This document shows positions 49,158-57,176 of a stretch of 64,000 nucleotides of DNA, piece by piece. The stretch lies in contig JANYAE010000001.1 in the NCBI GenBank assembly GCA_025355105.1, forward strand, positions 54,556 through 118,555. Reading direction: 5' to 3'. A program made the translations under genes and the position numbers. The stretch comes from Pseudomonadota bacterium. Lineage in GTDB: Bacteria > Pseudomonadota > Gammaproteobacteria > Steroidobacterales > Steroidobacteraceae. Within the stretch, counting starts at the first letter, position 1, and each line of letters opens with the position of its first letter. The notes under the pieces were generated by a model. That model was not told the origin of the DNA and searched no databases. It worked only from the letters and a program-made list of their open reading frames with translations.

Positions 49158-49931
49158 ATGCGCACAGTCCTGAAGCTCGCGACCTTACTTATTCTGGCCA
49201 CGGCAGCGGGACTGGCGCACTCGGCAGACGGCGCGCGCCAATTCGACCGCGATGCCGGCCGGTACGTCGAAGTCGCCGTCGCCGACCCCTACCTCGAGTT
49301 GCACACCGGGGCCGGCGTCGGCTACCCGGTATTCCGCGTCGTACCGCGCGGCGAGCGCATCGAGATCCTTTTCCGCCGCACCGACTGGTTCAAGGTGCGC
49401 GACGATCACGACCGCGAGGGCTGGGCGCACCGCGACAACATGCAGGAGACCCTGCTCGCCAGCGGCGAGAAGCTGCCGCTCGAGGACCTGTCGCACCGCG
49501 ACTTCGACATCTGGCCCTGGGAAGTCGGCGCGCAAAGCGGCAACTTCGGCGGCGGCAACGTCAACAGCGTCTACGCCGGCTATTCGATGAACTCGAATCT
49601 GGCCGCCGAGTTCGCCGTCTCGCAGACGCTCGGCCACTCGGCCAATGGCGAGATCGTGCTGCTCGGACTCACGCATGCGCCGCGGCCGGACTGGCGCGTC
49701 GCGCCATTCCTGCAGCTCGGCACCGGCGTCGTCCGCATTCAGCCCAAGGCGACCATCATTTCGCCGCCGGAACGCACCGAACAGATTGCCTACTACGGTG
49801 CCGGATTCAAATGGTACCTGTCGCGCCGCTTCATCGTGCGCGGTGACTACCGCAGCTACGTGATCTTCACGCGCCGCGACACTAACGAGGACCGGAACGA
49901 ATGGAAAGCAGGCTTCGCGTTCTTCTTCTGA
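49158..49931 (+). CDS. SH3-domain plus outer-membrane beta-barrel protein
   Basis: A 257-residue exported protein with a signal peptide (cleavage near AHSA-DG). A bacterial SH3-like region comes first (VADPYLELHTGAGVGYPVFRVVPRGERIEILFRRTDWFKVR), residues about 40-85. An 8-stranded barrel-like half follows and ends in Phe (GFAFFF). The combination recalls SH3-barrel proteins linked to the OMP_myx_plus group. The start lies 4 bases after the stop of the HzsA-like gene. The last 31 bases overlap the next gene. Confidence 0.8.
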   Translation: MRTVLKLATLLILATAAGLAHSADGARQFDRDAGRYVEVAVADPYLELHTGAGVGYPVFRVVPRGERIEILFRRTDWFKVRDDHDREGWAHRDNMQETLLASGEKLPLEDLSHRDFDIWPWEVGAQSGNFGGGNVNSVYAGYSMNSNLAAEFAVSQTLGHSANGEIVLLGLTHAPRPDWRVAPFLQLGTGVVRIQPKATIISPPERTEQIAYYGAGFKWYLSRRFIVRGDYRSYVIFTRRDTNEDRNEWKAGFAFFF

Positions 49932-50590
49932 TCGCCTGTGCGCTCGCGCTTGGCGGTTGCTCGATGTGGCCATTCCACAAGAAGCAGCGTGCCGAGGAAT
50001 TGCCGGTCGACGCGACCGCGGCGGACGGTACCGCTCCGTCGGTCGTCGAGCCGCAGGTCACGCGTCGTACGGTCAAGACGCCCAAGATCAAGAACTCCAA
50101 CTTCGAGATCGGACCGTACGTCGGCACTTACAGCGCCGAGGACTTCGGCGTCAATCCCGTGCTCGGCGCCCGGCTCGTGTACCACATCAGCGAGGACTTC
50201 TTCGCGCAGACCCTGATCGGCCGCACGACCGTCGGCCGCACCAGCTACGAACGCCTCTCCGGCGGCGCCCAGCTGTTGACCGACAGCCAGCGCAAGCTCA
50301 CCTACTACAGCCTCGACTTCGGCTACAACGTCCTGCCCGGCGAGGTGTTCGTCGGCAATCGCCGCGCGTTCAACTCGGCGCTCTACATCACCGGTGGGGT
50401 CGGCGCGACGCACTTCGCCGGCGACAACCGTTTCACGGTCGCGATCGGCGCCGGCTACCGGCTGCTGTTGAACGACTGGTTGACGGCGCATTTCGACGTC
50501 CGCGACAGCATCTTCGACATCGACCTGCTGGGTTCGAACAAGACCACGCACAACCTAGAGACCGGCCTCGGCGTGACGGTGTTCTTCTGA
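49901..50590 (+). CDS. Outer-membrane beta-barrel lipoprotein
   Basis: A 229-residue protein with a lipobox (LALGGC, Cys20), a short spacer with basic residues and an outer-membrane barrel (residues about 65-229). The barrel contains FEIGPYVGTYSAEDFGVNPVLGARLVYHISEDFF and ends GLGVTVFF. It fits the outer-membrane beta-barrel group (TIGR04565 type) that also contains myxobacterial gliding proteins. It overlaps the SH3-barrel gene by 31 bases, so translation is coupled and the two proteins may work as a pair. Confidence 0.8.
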   Translation: MESRLRVLLLIACALALGGCSMWPFHKKQRAEELPVDATAADGTAPSVVEPQVTRRTVKTPKIKNSNFEIGPYVGTYSAEDFGVNPVLGARLVYHISEDFFAQTLIGRTTVGRTSYERLSGGAQLLTDSQRKLTYYSLDFGYNVLPGEVFVGNRRAFNSALYITGGVGATHFAGDNRFTVAIGAGYRLLLNDWLTAHFDVRDSIFDIDLLGSNKTTHNLETGLGVTVFF

Positions 50591-50615
50591 CGCCCGAATT
50601 GAACGGAGACGACGC

Positions 50616-51125
50616 ATGACCCTGAAGTCCCTGTGCATGGCCATCGCGCTCGCCAGCGGCGTGGCAGCCTCGGCGACGGCGCTCGCCGCCGACCCGATCG
50701 GGCAGCCGGCCCCGGCGTTCTCGCTGCCGTTGCGCGGCGGCAGCGCCCCGCTCGGCCTCGACAAGCTCCGCGGCCAGGTGGTCATGGTCAACTTCTGGGC
50801 GTCCTGGTGCGAGCCGTGCCGCAAGGAATTCCCGCTGCTCGACCAGATCTACAAGAAGTACAAGGCCGCCGGCTTCACGCTGGTCGGCATCAACGTCGAG
50901 CCGGACGCGAAGGACGCCGAAAGCTTCATCTCCAAGACGCCGGTGAGCTTCCCGATCCTGTTCGACAAGGACAGCGCGGTGAGCAAGCAGTACCACGTCT
51001 CCGGCATGCCGACGACCGTGCTGATCGACCGCAAGGGCGTGCTGCGGTGGGTCCACCGCAGCTACGTCCCGGGCGACGAGAACGAGTACCTGAACCAGGT
51101 TCGCGCCATCCTAATGGAGAAATAG
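50616..51125 (+). CDS. TlpA-family thioredoxin
   Basis: A 169-residue exported thioredoxin with a signal peptide (cleavage near ALAADP). The redox motif is WCEPC in MVNFWASWCEPCRKEFPLL, and the cis-Pro loop is GMPTTVLIDRKGVLRWVHRSY. In a cluster of CxxCH proteins it may keep haem-binding cysteines reduced for cytochrome assembly, as CcmG/TlpA proteins do. No dedicated haem lyase is visible in the window. It lies 25 bases after the barrel lipoprotein and 2 bases before the DUF4266 gene. Confidence 0.9.
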   Translation: MTLKSLCMAIALASGVAASATALAADPIGQPAPAFSLPLRGGSAPLGLDKLRGQVVMVNFWASWCEPCRKEFPLLDQIYKKYKAAGFTLVGINVEPDAKDAESFISKTPVSFPILFDKDSAVSKQYHVSGMPTTVLIDRKGVLRWVHRSYVPGDENEYLNQVRAILMEK

Positions 51126-51127
51126 CC

Positions 51128-51355
51128 ATGAAGAAGCTGGGCTTCCTCGTGCTGCTCGGGGTGCTGACCATGACTTCCGCCTGCGGACGCATCCAGCCGT
51201 GGGTGAAACCCTACGAGCGCGAGCGGCTCGCCGACCGGGTCATGGCCTGGGACCGCGACCCGATCGCGGCCGGCTACATCACCCACGTCCGCGAGAATCG
51301 CGAGGGCGCGCGCGGCGGCACCGGCGAGGCCGGCGGCGGCTGCGGTTGCAACTGA
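51128..51355 (+). CDS. DUF4266 family lipoprotein
   Basis: A 75-residue lipoprotein (lipobox MTSAC). The middle has WVKPYERERLADRVMAWDRDP and the C-terminus is Gly-rich and ends GGCGCN, the typical DUF4266 tail. The two C-terminal cysteines could bind a metal or be the target of the neighbouring thioredoxin. It starts 2 bases after the TlpA stop and is followed 29 bases later by DUF3570. The function is unknown. Confidence 0.85.
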   Translation: MKKLGFLVLLGVLTMTSACGRIQPWVKPYERERLADRVMAWDRDPIAAGYITHVRENREGARGGTGEAGGGCGCN

Positions 51356-51384
51356 AGCACGCGACGGCAACGGATCCAGAGGTC

Positions 51385-52557
51385 ATGATCTTTACCTTCA
51401 CGCTCCGCCGCGTCGCCGCCACGGCGCTCGCCTGCCTCGTGGCCGCGGCCGCAGTCGCCGACGTGCTGCCCGAAGAGCGGGCCGACGTCAGCTTTCGCTC
51501 CTACGACGGCGGCGGCCTCAAGGTCGAGGGACCGGCGGTGCTCGTGCGCAAGAACTTCTCCGACAAGGTGTCGGTGAGCGCCGGCTACATGGTCGACCAG
51601 GTCAGCGGCGCATCGATCGACATGGTCGTGCTCGGGGCGAGCCCGCTGCACGAGGTTCGCAAGCAGAAGCAGCTCGGTGTCGACTTCCTGTACGGCAAGA
51701 CGACCTACAGCGCCGGCGTCGAGAGCAGCATCGAGAACGACTACGACGGCAGCACTGCCAACGTCGGCATCTCGCAGAGCGTATTCGGCGACCTGACGAC
51801 GATTACCGTCGGCGTGAGCCGTGGCTGGGACATCGTCACGCGGGTCGTCAACGCCGCCCGCCAGAAGGATCCGAACTTCCGCAAGCGCGTCGACCGCAAG
51901 ACCTGGTCGCTCGGCGTGTCGCAGATCCTGACGCGCAATCTGCTCGCCGGCTTTGACTACGAGGCGATCACCGAGCAGGGTTACCTGCAGAACCCGTATC
52001 GCGCCATCCGCTATCTCGCCGGCCCGGGTTCGACGATCTTCCTGACGGGCCCGGAGACCTACCCGGGCACCCGCACCAGCAACGCGGTCGCCTTGCGGCT
52101 GAAGTACTTCCTGCCGTGGCGCGCCTCGCTGACCGGCAAGTACCGCTACTTCTTCGACACTTGGGACATCCACGCCCAGACGGCGGAGCTCGACTACACC
52201 CAGCCGTTCCTCAACGACCGGATGATCGCCGACCTCACCTATCGCTATTACCGGCAGAATTCGGCGTCGTTCTACTCGGACCTGTTCCAGTTCGCGAACC
52301 AGCAGAATTACATGGCGCGCGACAAGGAACTGGCGGCGCAGGACAACAACTCGGTCGGCGCCGCACTCTCATACGACTTCATGAAGACCAAGCACTGGGG
52401 GCTGAAGAAGGCGTCCGGCTCGCTGCACTACGATTACATCATGTACAAGTTCCAGGACTTCCGCGACGCGTCGCAGCGCCAGCTGCCGGCCGGCACGGAG
52501 CCGCTGTATCACTACAACGCGAGCGTTGTGCAGGCATTCTTCTCGATCTGGTTCTGA
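51385..52557 (+). CDS. DUF3570 outer-membrane protein
   Basis: A 390-residue exported beta-rich protein with a signal peptide (cleavage near AAVADV). It opens the mature part with ERADVSFRSYDGGGLKVEGPA and ends in Phe (AFFSIWF), indicating an outer-membrane barrel. Features such as YSAGVESSIENDYDG, GVSRGWDIVTR and the aromatic-rich strands are consistent with DUF3570, which often pairs with DUF4266. It is the last plus-strand gene of the cluster and converges on apbE. Confidence 0.85.
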   Translation: MIFTFTLRRVAATALACLVAAAAVADVLPEERADVSFRSYDGGGLKVEGPAVLVRKNFSDKVSVSAGYMVDQVSGASIDMVVLGASPLHEVRKQKQLGVDFLYGKTTYSAGVESSIENDYDGSTANVGISQSVFGDLTTITVGVSRGWDIVTRVVNAARQKDPNFRKRVDRKTWSLGVSQILTRNLLAGFDYEAITEQGYLQNPYRAIRYLAGPGSTIFLTGPETYPGTRTSNAVALRLKYFLPWRASLTGKYRYFFDTWDIHAQTAELDYTQPFLNDRMIADLTYRYYRQNSASFYSDLFQFANQQNYMARDKELAAQDNNSVGAALSYDFMKTKHWGLKKASGSLHYDYIMYKFQDFRDASQRQLPAGTEPLYHYNASVVQAFFSIWF

Positions 52558-52569
52558 GCAGACGACGCA

Positions 52570-52599
52570 GGACTCGCGTGGCTACGGCGGCGCGAGTCC
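52570..52599. terminator. Bidirectional hairpin between DUF3570 and apbE
   Basis: GGACTCGCG and CGCGAGTCC form a perfect 9-base-pair stem around a 12-base loop. It lies 12 bases after the DUF3570 stop and contains the apbE stop codon in its loop. There is no T-run on either side, so termination is uncertain. Confidence 0.4.
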
Positions 52600-53556
52600 C
52601 TTCGAGTACCAGACCTTGCCGTCCTTGTCGACGACCACGGCGTCCATCTCGGGGTACTGCTCGATCAGCCGGATCCCCTCCACCGGCCCCTTGATGAATA
52701 CGCCTTTCGACCAGCCCTCGGTGTCGGTTGCCGTCGGGCCGATGATCGTCACGCTGCGCACCCCGCTCGGGCTGCGCCCGGTCTTCGGGTCGATGATGTG
52801 GTGGTAGCGGACGCCACCCTCGTCGAAGAATCGCTCGTAGTCGCCGGACGTCGAGATGCCGACGTCCGACAGCGGCATGCTGAGCACGATGCGATCCTTG
52901 TTGTCCGGGTGCCGGATGCCGACCACCCACGGCCGCCCGCGCCGGTCGCCGAGCAGCCGAGTGTCGCCGCCGGCCATGACCATCGCGTGGGCGATGCCGA
53001 GGCGCTTCAGGATCCCGACCGCCTGGTCGCAGGCGTAGCCCTTGGCGATGCCGCCGAGGTCGATGCGCATGCCCTCGCGCGCGAACCTGACGGTGTGGTG
53101 CTCGGCGTCCAGCTGCAGGTTGCGGTAGTTCACGCCCGGCAGCGCCGCCCGGATCTCGGCGTCCGTCGGGTGGACGTGGCGTGGGTAGTCGTAGAGGTAG
53201 CCGACGCTCGCGTAGGTGATGTCGAAAGCGCCTTCGGTGATCTCGGAAAAGTGGATCGAGGTCTTGATGAGGTCGAACAGTTCCGGATCGACCGCGACCG
53301 GCTCGACCGCGCCGCGAATGTTGATCTGTGACAGCTGGCTCGCTGGCTTGTAATGACTCATCAGCTCATCGATCCGACGCATGTTCGCCATGACCGCGTC
53401 GATCGCCGCTTCGCCCTGGATCCGGTCGTCGTGCCAGAGCTCGACGTAGATGCGGGTTCCCATGATCGACTCTTCGCGGTGCAGCCAGTCGGCGTACGCC
53501 GGACTGACTGCAAACAGCGACAGTGCGGCGGCGAACAGATGGGCGACGGCTTTCAT
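52582..53556 (-). CDS. apbE: FAD:protein FMN transferase
   Basis: A 324-residue exported flavin transferase (signal cleavage near AYA-DW) that attaches FMN from FAD to threonine or serine of exported proteins. Diagnostic blocks are IDLGGIAKGYACDQAV, MAGGDTRLLG and YHHIIDPKTGRSPSG, followed by the Asp-bearing ATDTEGWSKGVF. It begins with MESIMGT-like sequence (EESIMGTRIYVELW), as in the family. The ATG at 53556 was preferred because GGAGG lies six bases upstream. A usual flavinylation target (FMN-binding domain or RnfG/NqrC) is not in this window. It converges on DUF3570 and is divergent from the SYLF gene. Confidence 0.93.
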   Translation of the reverse strand: MKAVAHLFAAALSLFAVSPAYADWLHREESIMGTRIYVELWHDDRIQGEAAIDAVMANMRRIDELMSHYKPASQLSQINIRGAVEPVAVDPELFDLIKTSIHFSEITEGAFDITYASVGYLYDYPRHVHPTDAEIRAALPGVNYRNLQLDAEHHTVRFAREGMRIDLGGIAKGYACDQAVGILKRLGIAHAMVMAGGDTRLLGDRRGRPWVVGIRHPDNKDRIVLSMPLSDVGISTSGDYERFFDEGGVRYHHIIDPKTGRSPSGVRSVTIIGPTATDTEGWSKGVFIKGPVEGIRLIEQYPEMDAVVVDKDGKVWYSKGLAPP

Positions 53557-53633
53557 GGGCATCCTCCGGGAATCGCCATTATCTGCTGGCCGCGACCACG
53601 GCGCAGCCGGCGCGTGCAGTCGGCTATGATGGG

Positions 53634-53660
53634 CCACGGAACCCTGCGACGGTTCCGTGG
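53634..53660. repeat. Perfect hairpin in the leader of the SYLF gene
   Basis: CCACGGAACC and GGTTCCGTGG form a perfect 10-base-pair inverted repeat around CTGCGAC. It lies 36 bases upstream of the SYLF start and 3 bases downstream of TATGAT (53625-53630), a good -10 box without a clear -35. If that promoter is real, the hairpin is at the 5' end of the transcript. It could also be a protein-binding operator. Confidence 0.55.
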
Positions 53661-53695
53661 TCTTTGATAACAGGAATCATCACAGGGGATCGACC

Positions 53696-54508
53696 ATGAC
53701 AGCGCGACGCCTCGTCTACACGTTGGCGCTCTTCCTCGTTACCAACGCCGCTGCCATCGCCGGCAATCGCGAGGAGGCCCGTATCCTCCAGGCCACGCAG
53801 GTGCTGCAGGACACGCAGGCGATGCCGGACCAGCGCGTGCCGGAGTGGCTGCTGCAGAGGGCCCAGGGCATCGCGGTGATCCCGAACGTCGTCAAGGTCG
53901 CGCTGATCGCCGGCGGTCGCGGCGCGAAGGGCGTGCTGACGATCCGGGACACGCAGGGACGCTGGAGCAATCCGGTATTCATGACCCTCGGCGGCGGCAG
54001 CTTCGGCTTCCAGTGGGGCTTGGAGGTCAGCGACGTGATTCTGGTGTTCACCACCCGCCGCAGCATCGAGGGCGTGACCGGCGGCAAGCTGACCCTCGGC
54101 GCCGACGCCTCCGTCGCGGTCGGACCGATCGGCCGTCAGATCTCGGGCGCTACCGACATCGGGCTCGCCGAGGTCTACTCGTACTCGCAGTCCAAGGGTC
54201 TGTTCGCCGGCGTCGCGATCGATGGCACCGTGCTTGCGATCGACCACAAGGCCAATGCCGCCTACTACCAGCGGCCAGGCGTACTGGCCTCCGACCTTCT
54301 CGCGGCCACGGCCCCTGCCCCGCCGCCGAGCGGCCAACGACTGCTCGACGCGCTCCGGCGACTGCCGAGCGGCGGCGACGGAGTCGCGCCGGCAGCCGCG
54401 GCGCGACCGCCCGGCGGCGCACCGGCCGCAGCGCAGCCGGACGGCAAGGGCCTCGAATCCGGCGGCGCGACGACCTATCCGCTCAACGACCCGAAGCCGC
54501 ATCGCTAG
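53696..54508 (+). CDS. SYLF (YSC84) domain lipid-binding protein
   Basis: A 270-residue exported protein with a signal peptide (cleavage near AAA-IAG). The SYLF domain covers residues about 45-205, with AQGIAVIPNVVKVALIAGGRGAKGVL, FMTLGGGSFGFQWGLEVSDVILVF and AEVYSYSQSKGLFAGVAIDG. The C-terminal 70 residues are Pro/Ala/Gly-rich and probably disordered. Family members bind phosphoinositides in eukaryotes; bacterial members are exported with uncertain roles. The segment ISGATD in the domain resembles an ApbE flavinylation motif, but the flanking Asp is missing. It is divergent from apbE. Confidence 0.85.
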   Translation: MTARRLVYTLALFLVTNAAAIAGNREEARILQATQVLQDTQAMPDQRVPEWLLQRAQGIAVIPNVVKVALIAGGRGAKGVLTIRDTQGRWSNPVFMTLGGGSFGFQWGLEVSDVILVFTTRRSIEGVTGGKLTLGADASVAVGPIGRQISGATDIGLAEVYSYSQSKGLFAGVAIDGTVLAIDHKANAAYYQRPGVLASDLLAATAPAPPPSGQRLLDALRRLPSGGDGVAPAAAARPPGGAPAAAQPDGKGLESGGATTYPLNDPKPHR

Positions 54509-54755
54509 CGGTGTGAGCCGGCGGGCTGCGGCGCCGAGCGCGGCCGAGGCGATCACCGCCGCCGGGCGTGGCGCCGGCCGCACGGCCGGCAGCTAGCCGA
54601 CTTGCCTCGCGCGCCAAAGCGCGCGGGCCGCGAAGCGCGTCGTCGGTCTGACCAGCTTCGCGGGCGAGGCTAGTTCCTCGAGGTGCAGCGCGGCCCGCGG
54701 CTCAGCGTCGCCGTCGTCGGTGACGGCACGCCGCACCGCCCTGCGGTAACGAAGC

Positions 54756-55523
54756 TCAGCCGCCGAGACTCTGAAGGAACCGGGCAATGCCCATCCACGT
54801 CGCGGTGCCGGCCATCACCACCGCGAGGACATTGGCGAGCAGCACCACCAAGCCGCCGTAGACGTAGGCCTTGTGGGGGCGGCCGAGCGTCCGCCAGTCG
54901 TACACGATAGCGACCACGACGAGCAGCGACGCGACCACGGCCGGCGGAATCGATACGAAGGCCGGTGGTGGACCGCCGGCCATCGCCCCGGGCGGTGCCA
55001 AATAGGTCAGGAACAGCCGCGCCAGCGCCGGGATCATCAGCCCCGTCATCAGGACGAACATCAGCCGCTTGTGGATCTCCGGTCTGCGGACGTTGGCGAT
55101 CGCCAGGGCGAACAGGCCGATAATCACCGGCAGACCGCCAAACACGACCGCGGAAAAACGCCTGCTGGCATCGCCGAGTCCGCGCGCGTCGTCGAGCCGC
55201 ATCATCGTGATCTTGAGGACGATGATCGAGCCGATCATGAGCGTGAAGAGCGAGATGCCCGCCAGGCCCCAGGCGCGGTGATCCGGCGTCCGTCCGGCCG
55301 CCACCCACGCGGTCTGCGCGCAGTAAAACAGCGTCCAGCTGAACAGCAAGAAGCCGTGGATATGCGTGATCGGCGGCGCGCGAAACATGCCGGACGCGAC
55401 CGGCGCCCAATACGTGGGTATGAAGCCGCCGAAGGCGATCAGCACGAACACGACCGCCATCCACAGATGAAAACGCCGCGCATCGAAACGCGCGGCCGCA
55501 GCGCCTGACATCGTCGCTTCCAT
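54756..55523 (-). CDS. Seven-transmembrane protein of unknown function
   Basis: A 255-residue integral membrane protein. Hydrophobic segments lie at residues about 20-37, 55-73, 86-104, 121-138, 153-170, 190-206 and 222-245. Conserved-looking features are the His-rich first loop, PITHIHGFLLFSWTLFY, and the later RRPEIHKRLMFVLMTGLMIPALAR. This pattern resembles uncharacterised membrane proteins with His-x-x-His in the second segment; haem or metal binding is possible but unproven. The ATG at 55523 has GGGGAG six bases upstream. Confidence 0.72.
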   Translation of the reverse strand: MEATMSGAAAARFDARRFHLWMAVVFVLIAFGGFIPTYWAPVASGMFRAPPITHIHGFLLFSWTLFYCAQTAWVAAGRTPDHRAWGLAGISLFTLMIGSIIVLKITMMRLDDARGLGDASRRFSAVVFGGLPVIIGLFALAIANVRRPEIHKRLMFVLMTGLMIPALARLFLTYLAPPGAMAGGPPPAFVSIPPAVVASLLVVVAIVYDWRTLGRPHKAYVYGGLVVLLANVLAVVMAGTATWMGIARFLQSLGG

Positions 55524-56101
55524 CGGAACTCCCCCTGACTCTGCCGATCGGCTCGCATTGTGCACTGTGCTCGGACGGCTCACCGAGGAGACGGCCAGAC
55601 CGCGAATGGGCACGCCTTGAACAGCAGCGCGGACACAATCCCGCCCGCGACGCCGAGCCCGGCGGCCGGCACGAACACCGCCGTGGACGTGCCTGTCAGC
55701 GCCACGCCGGTGGCGTGGCTGCAGCCGCTGATGATGCCGCTGCACCGCGGCGCGGTGTCCAGGTTGGCGGGGTCGAGCCGCACCGGCTGGGGCCGCACGC
55801 GGCGGTGGAGCCGCTGCGAAGCGCAAGCGCGGCGGCGGGATCGTGCGCCAGCGGCGTCGCCAGCATGCACGCCGCCGAGGCGCGCAGCCTGACTCGCCCG
55901 ATGAGCTTGCGCACCCTCACGCTGGCCTCGTCGGCGATCCGCGGCGGGCAGTCGGTCAAAGGCCCAGCGATCCCATGTTGCAGTGCGATCAGCGACCGGG
56001 CGACCCCGGCCAGCACGCAGTGACCGAGCGGCGCCGGCCGCCGCCAGCCTGCCGGCGCCACCCGCGCGGGACCGCCTTACCCACCGTCCGGCCTGCGCTC
56101 G
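55524..56101. other. Gap with a possible decayed gene
   Basis: A 578-base gap between two minus-strand membrane-protein genes. It contains short minus-strand fragments, one of which resembles a transporter end (listed separately). The rest reads as non-coding or as decayed sequence in two frames. Confidence 0.4.
55580..55741 (-). pseudogene. Possible remnant of a YeeE/YedE-type transporter
   Basis: This minus-strand segment encodes SGIISGCSHATGVALTGTST followed by two hydrophobic stretches and a stop. The GCSHATG-x3-TG pattern with following Ala/Gly/Val segments resembles the cysteine motif of YeeE/YedE sulfur transporters, where GCTSGHG-like sequence occurs. The matching N-terminal segments are absent in this frame, and another frame carries unrelated residues. 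A frameshifted or truncated gene is the best guess, and chance is possible. Confidence 0.28.
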
Positions 56102-56638
56102 CTAGCCGCGCCGCGCGGGGAGAAACCGGCTGTTGCGCAGCAGGCCAGCCGAGAGGAGCGAGACGAGCAGTCCGACCGGGAAGATCTCGGCAAAGGTCAT
56201 CGACAGCCGGTAGAGCGGCTTGGCGTACTGGACCTTGAAGCGTTCCATGTCGGCCACGAAGCTCGCGAGCGCCTCACCGCTGACACCTTTGGCCTTCTGC
56301 TGCTCGATCAGCGCGGCCGCGTAGCTGCCGGCAAAATCCATGTGCGTGACCGCGAGCGCCGCCTCCCAGGCGAGCACGTAGAGGATCCCGGCGACGACGC
56401 TGACTCCGAGGCCGAGGCCGAAGGCCGGCCAGAAGCGGATGACGCCGCCGAGCTCAAGGTCCCGGTGGCGCTTGATCGCGGCGAACACCGCGCTCAGCGC
56501 GATCAGCATCGTCAGATAGCCGATCGCGACGCCGTAGGGAAGCGGCGGGTGGCCGTTCAGCGCGACGCTGATGGCAAACAGCGGAACGCCGGCGATCAGG
56601 CCAGCGATCATGCCGTAGGACAGAATCTTGCGAATCAT
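56102..56638 (-). CDS. DUF4199 family membrane protein
   Basis: A 178-residue membrane protein with four segments, including YGMIAGLIAGVPLFAISVAL, GVAIGYLTMLIALSAVFAAIKRHRD, the central FWPAFGLGLGVSVVAGILYVLAWE and FAEIFPVGLLVSLLSAGLL. The loop with YAAALIEQQKAKGVSGEALASF, then FKVQYAKPLYR, is typical of DUF4199. The function is unknown. It lies 109 bases downstream of the membrane-anchored LuxR-type gene, a pairing that I recall from other gammaproteobacteria. Confidence 0.83.
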   Translation of the reverse strand: MIRKILSYGMIAGLIAGVPLFAISVALNGHPPLPYGVAIGYLTMLIALSAVFAAIKRHRDLELGGVIRFWPAFGLGLGVSVVAGILYVLAWEAALAVTHMDFAGSYAAALIEQQKAKGVSGEALASFVADMERFKVQYAKPLYRLSMTFAEIFPVGLLVSLLSAGLLRNSRFLPARRG

Positions 56639-56747
56639 CGAGACGTCTCCCGTTGCACCGGTTCGGCTGCCATTAGCCGCCGGTGGTCAGCGCACCGCCA
56701 TCGCCCGAAAGGGTGATTCCGGGAAAATCACCTGAAATCATCGCCAT

Positions 56748-57176
56748 TCAAGGCACGATGCCGAGCTCGCGGGCCCGGTTGATCGCGTCCGTGCGCCGCC
56801 TGGCGCCCAGTTTGTCGAACAGTCTCGCGACATGCGTCTTGACGGTATTGGGCGAGACCTCGAGGCGCGCCGCGATCTCCTTGTTGGAGCGACCGGCGGC
56901 GAGCTCGTTGAGCACCGCGAGCTCGCTCGGACTGATGCGCAGGCTCGCCTGCGCCCTCAGGTTGCCGTCGAAGCTCGCCGGGCGCGCGGCGCCGACCACT
57001 CGAGCACCGAGATATATGCCGAGGCCAAGGAACAGGATCGCGACCAGGAGGACGTAGATGCCCCCGGAATGCGCCCTCACCAGCTGCTGGTAATCCAGCC
57101 ATTCGAGCAGCAGCGTGGCCGAAGCCAGCAGCGCCCCGTAGCAAGCGACCCGCTTCCACATCTCCTGCATCCCCAA
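56748..57176 (-). CDS. Membrane-anchored LuxR-type transcriptional regulator
   Basis: A 142-residue protein with two N-terminal membrane segments (YGALLASATLLLEWLDY and GGIYVLLVAILFLGLGIYLGARV). The LuxR/GerE helix-turn-helix (residues about 80-138) reads ISPSELAVLNELAAGRSNKEIAARL then VSPNTVKTHVARLFDKLGARRRTDAI, all of the conserved helix residues. It has no receiver domain. Anchored regulators of this size may sense the membrane or a partner such as the DUF4199 protein encoded next. It is divergent from the TIR fusion gene, with 187 bases between. Confidence 0.87.
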   Translation of the reverse strand: MGMQEMWKRVACYGALLASATLLLEWLDYQQLVRAHSGGIYVLLVAILFLGLGIYLGARVVGAARPASFDGNLRAQASLRISPSELAVLNELAAGRSNKEIAARLEVSPNTVKTHVARLFDKLGARRRTDAINRARELGIVP

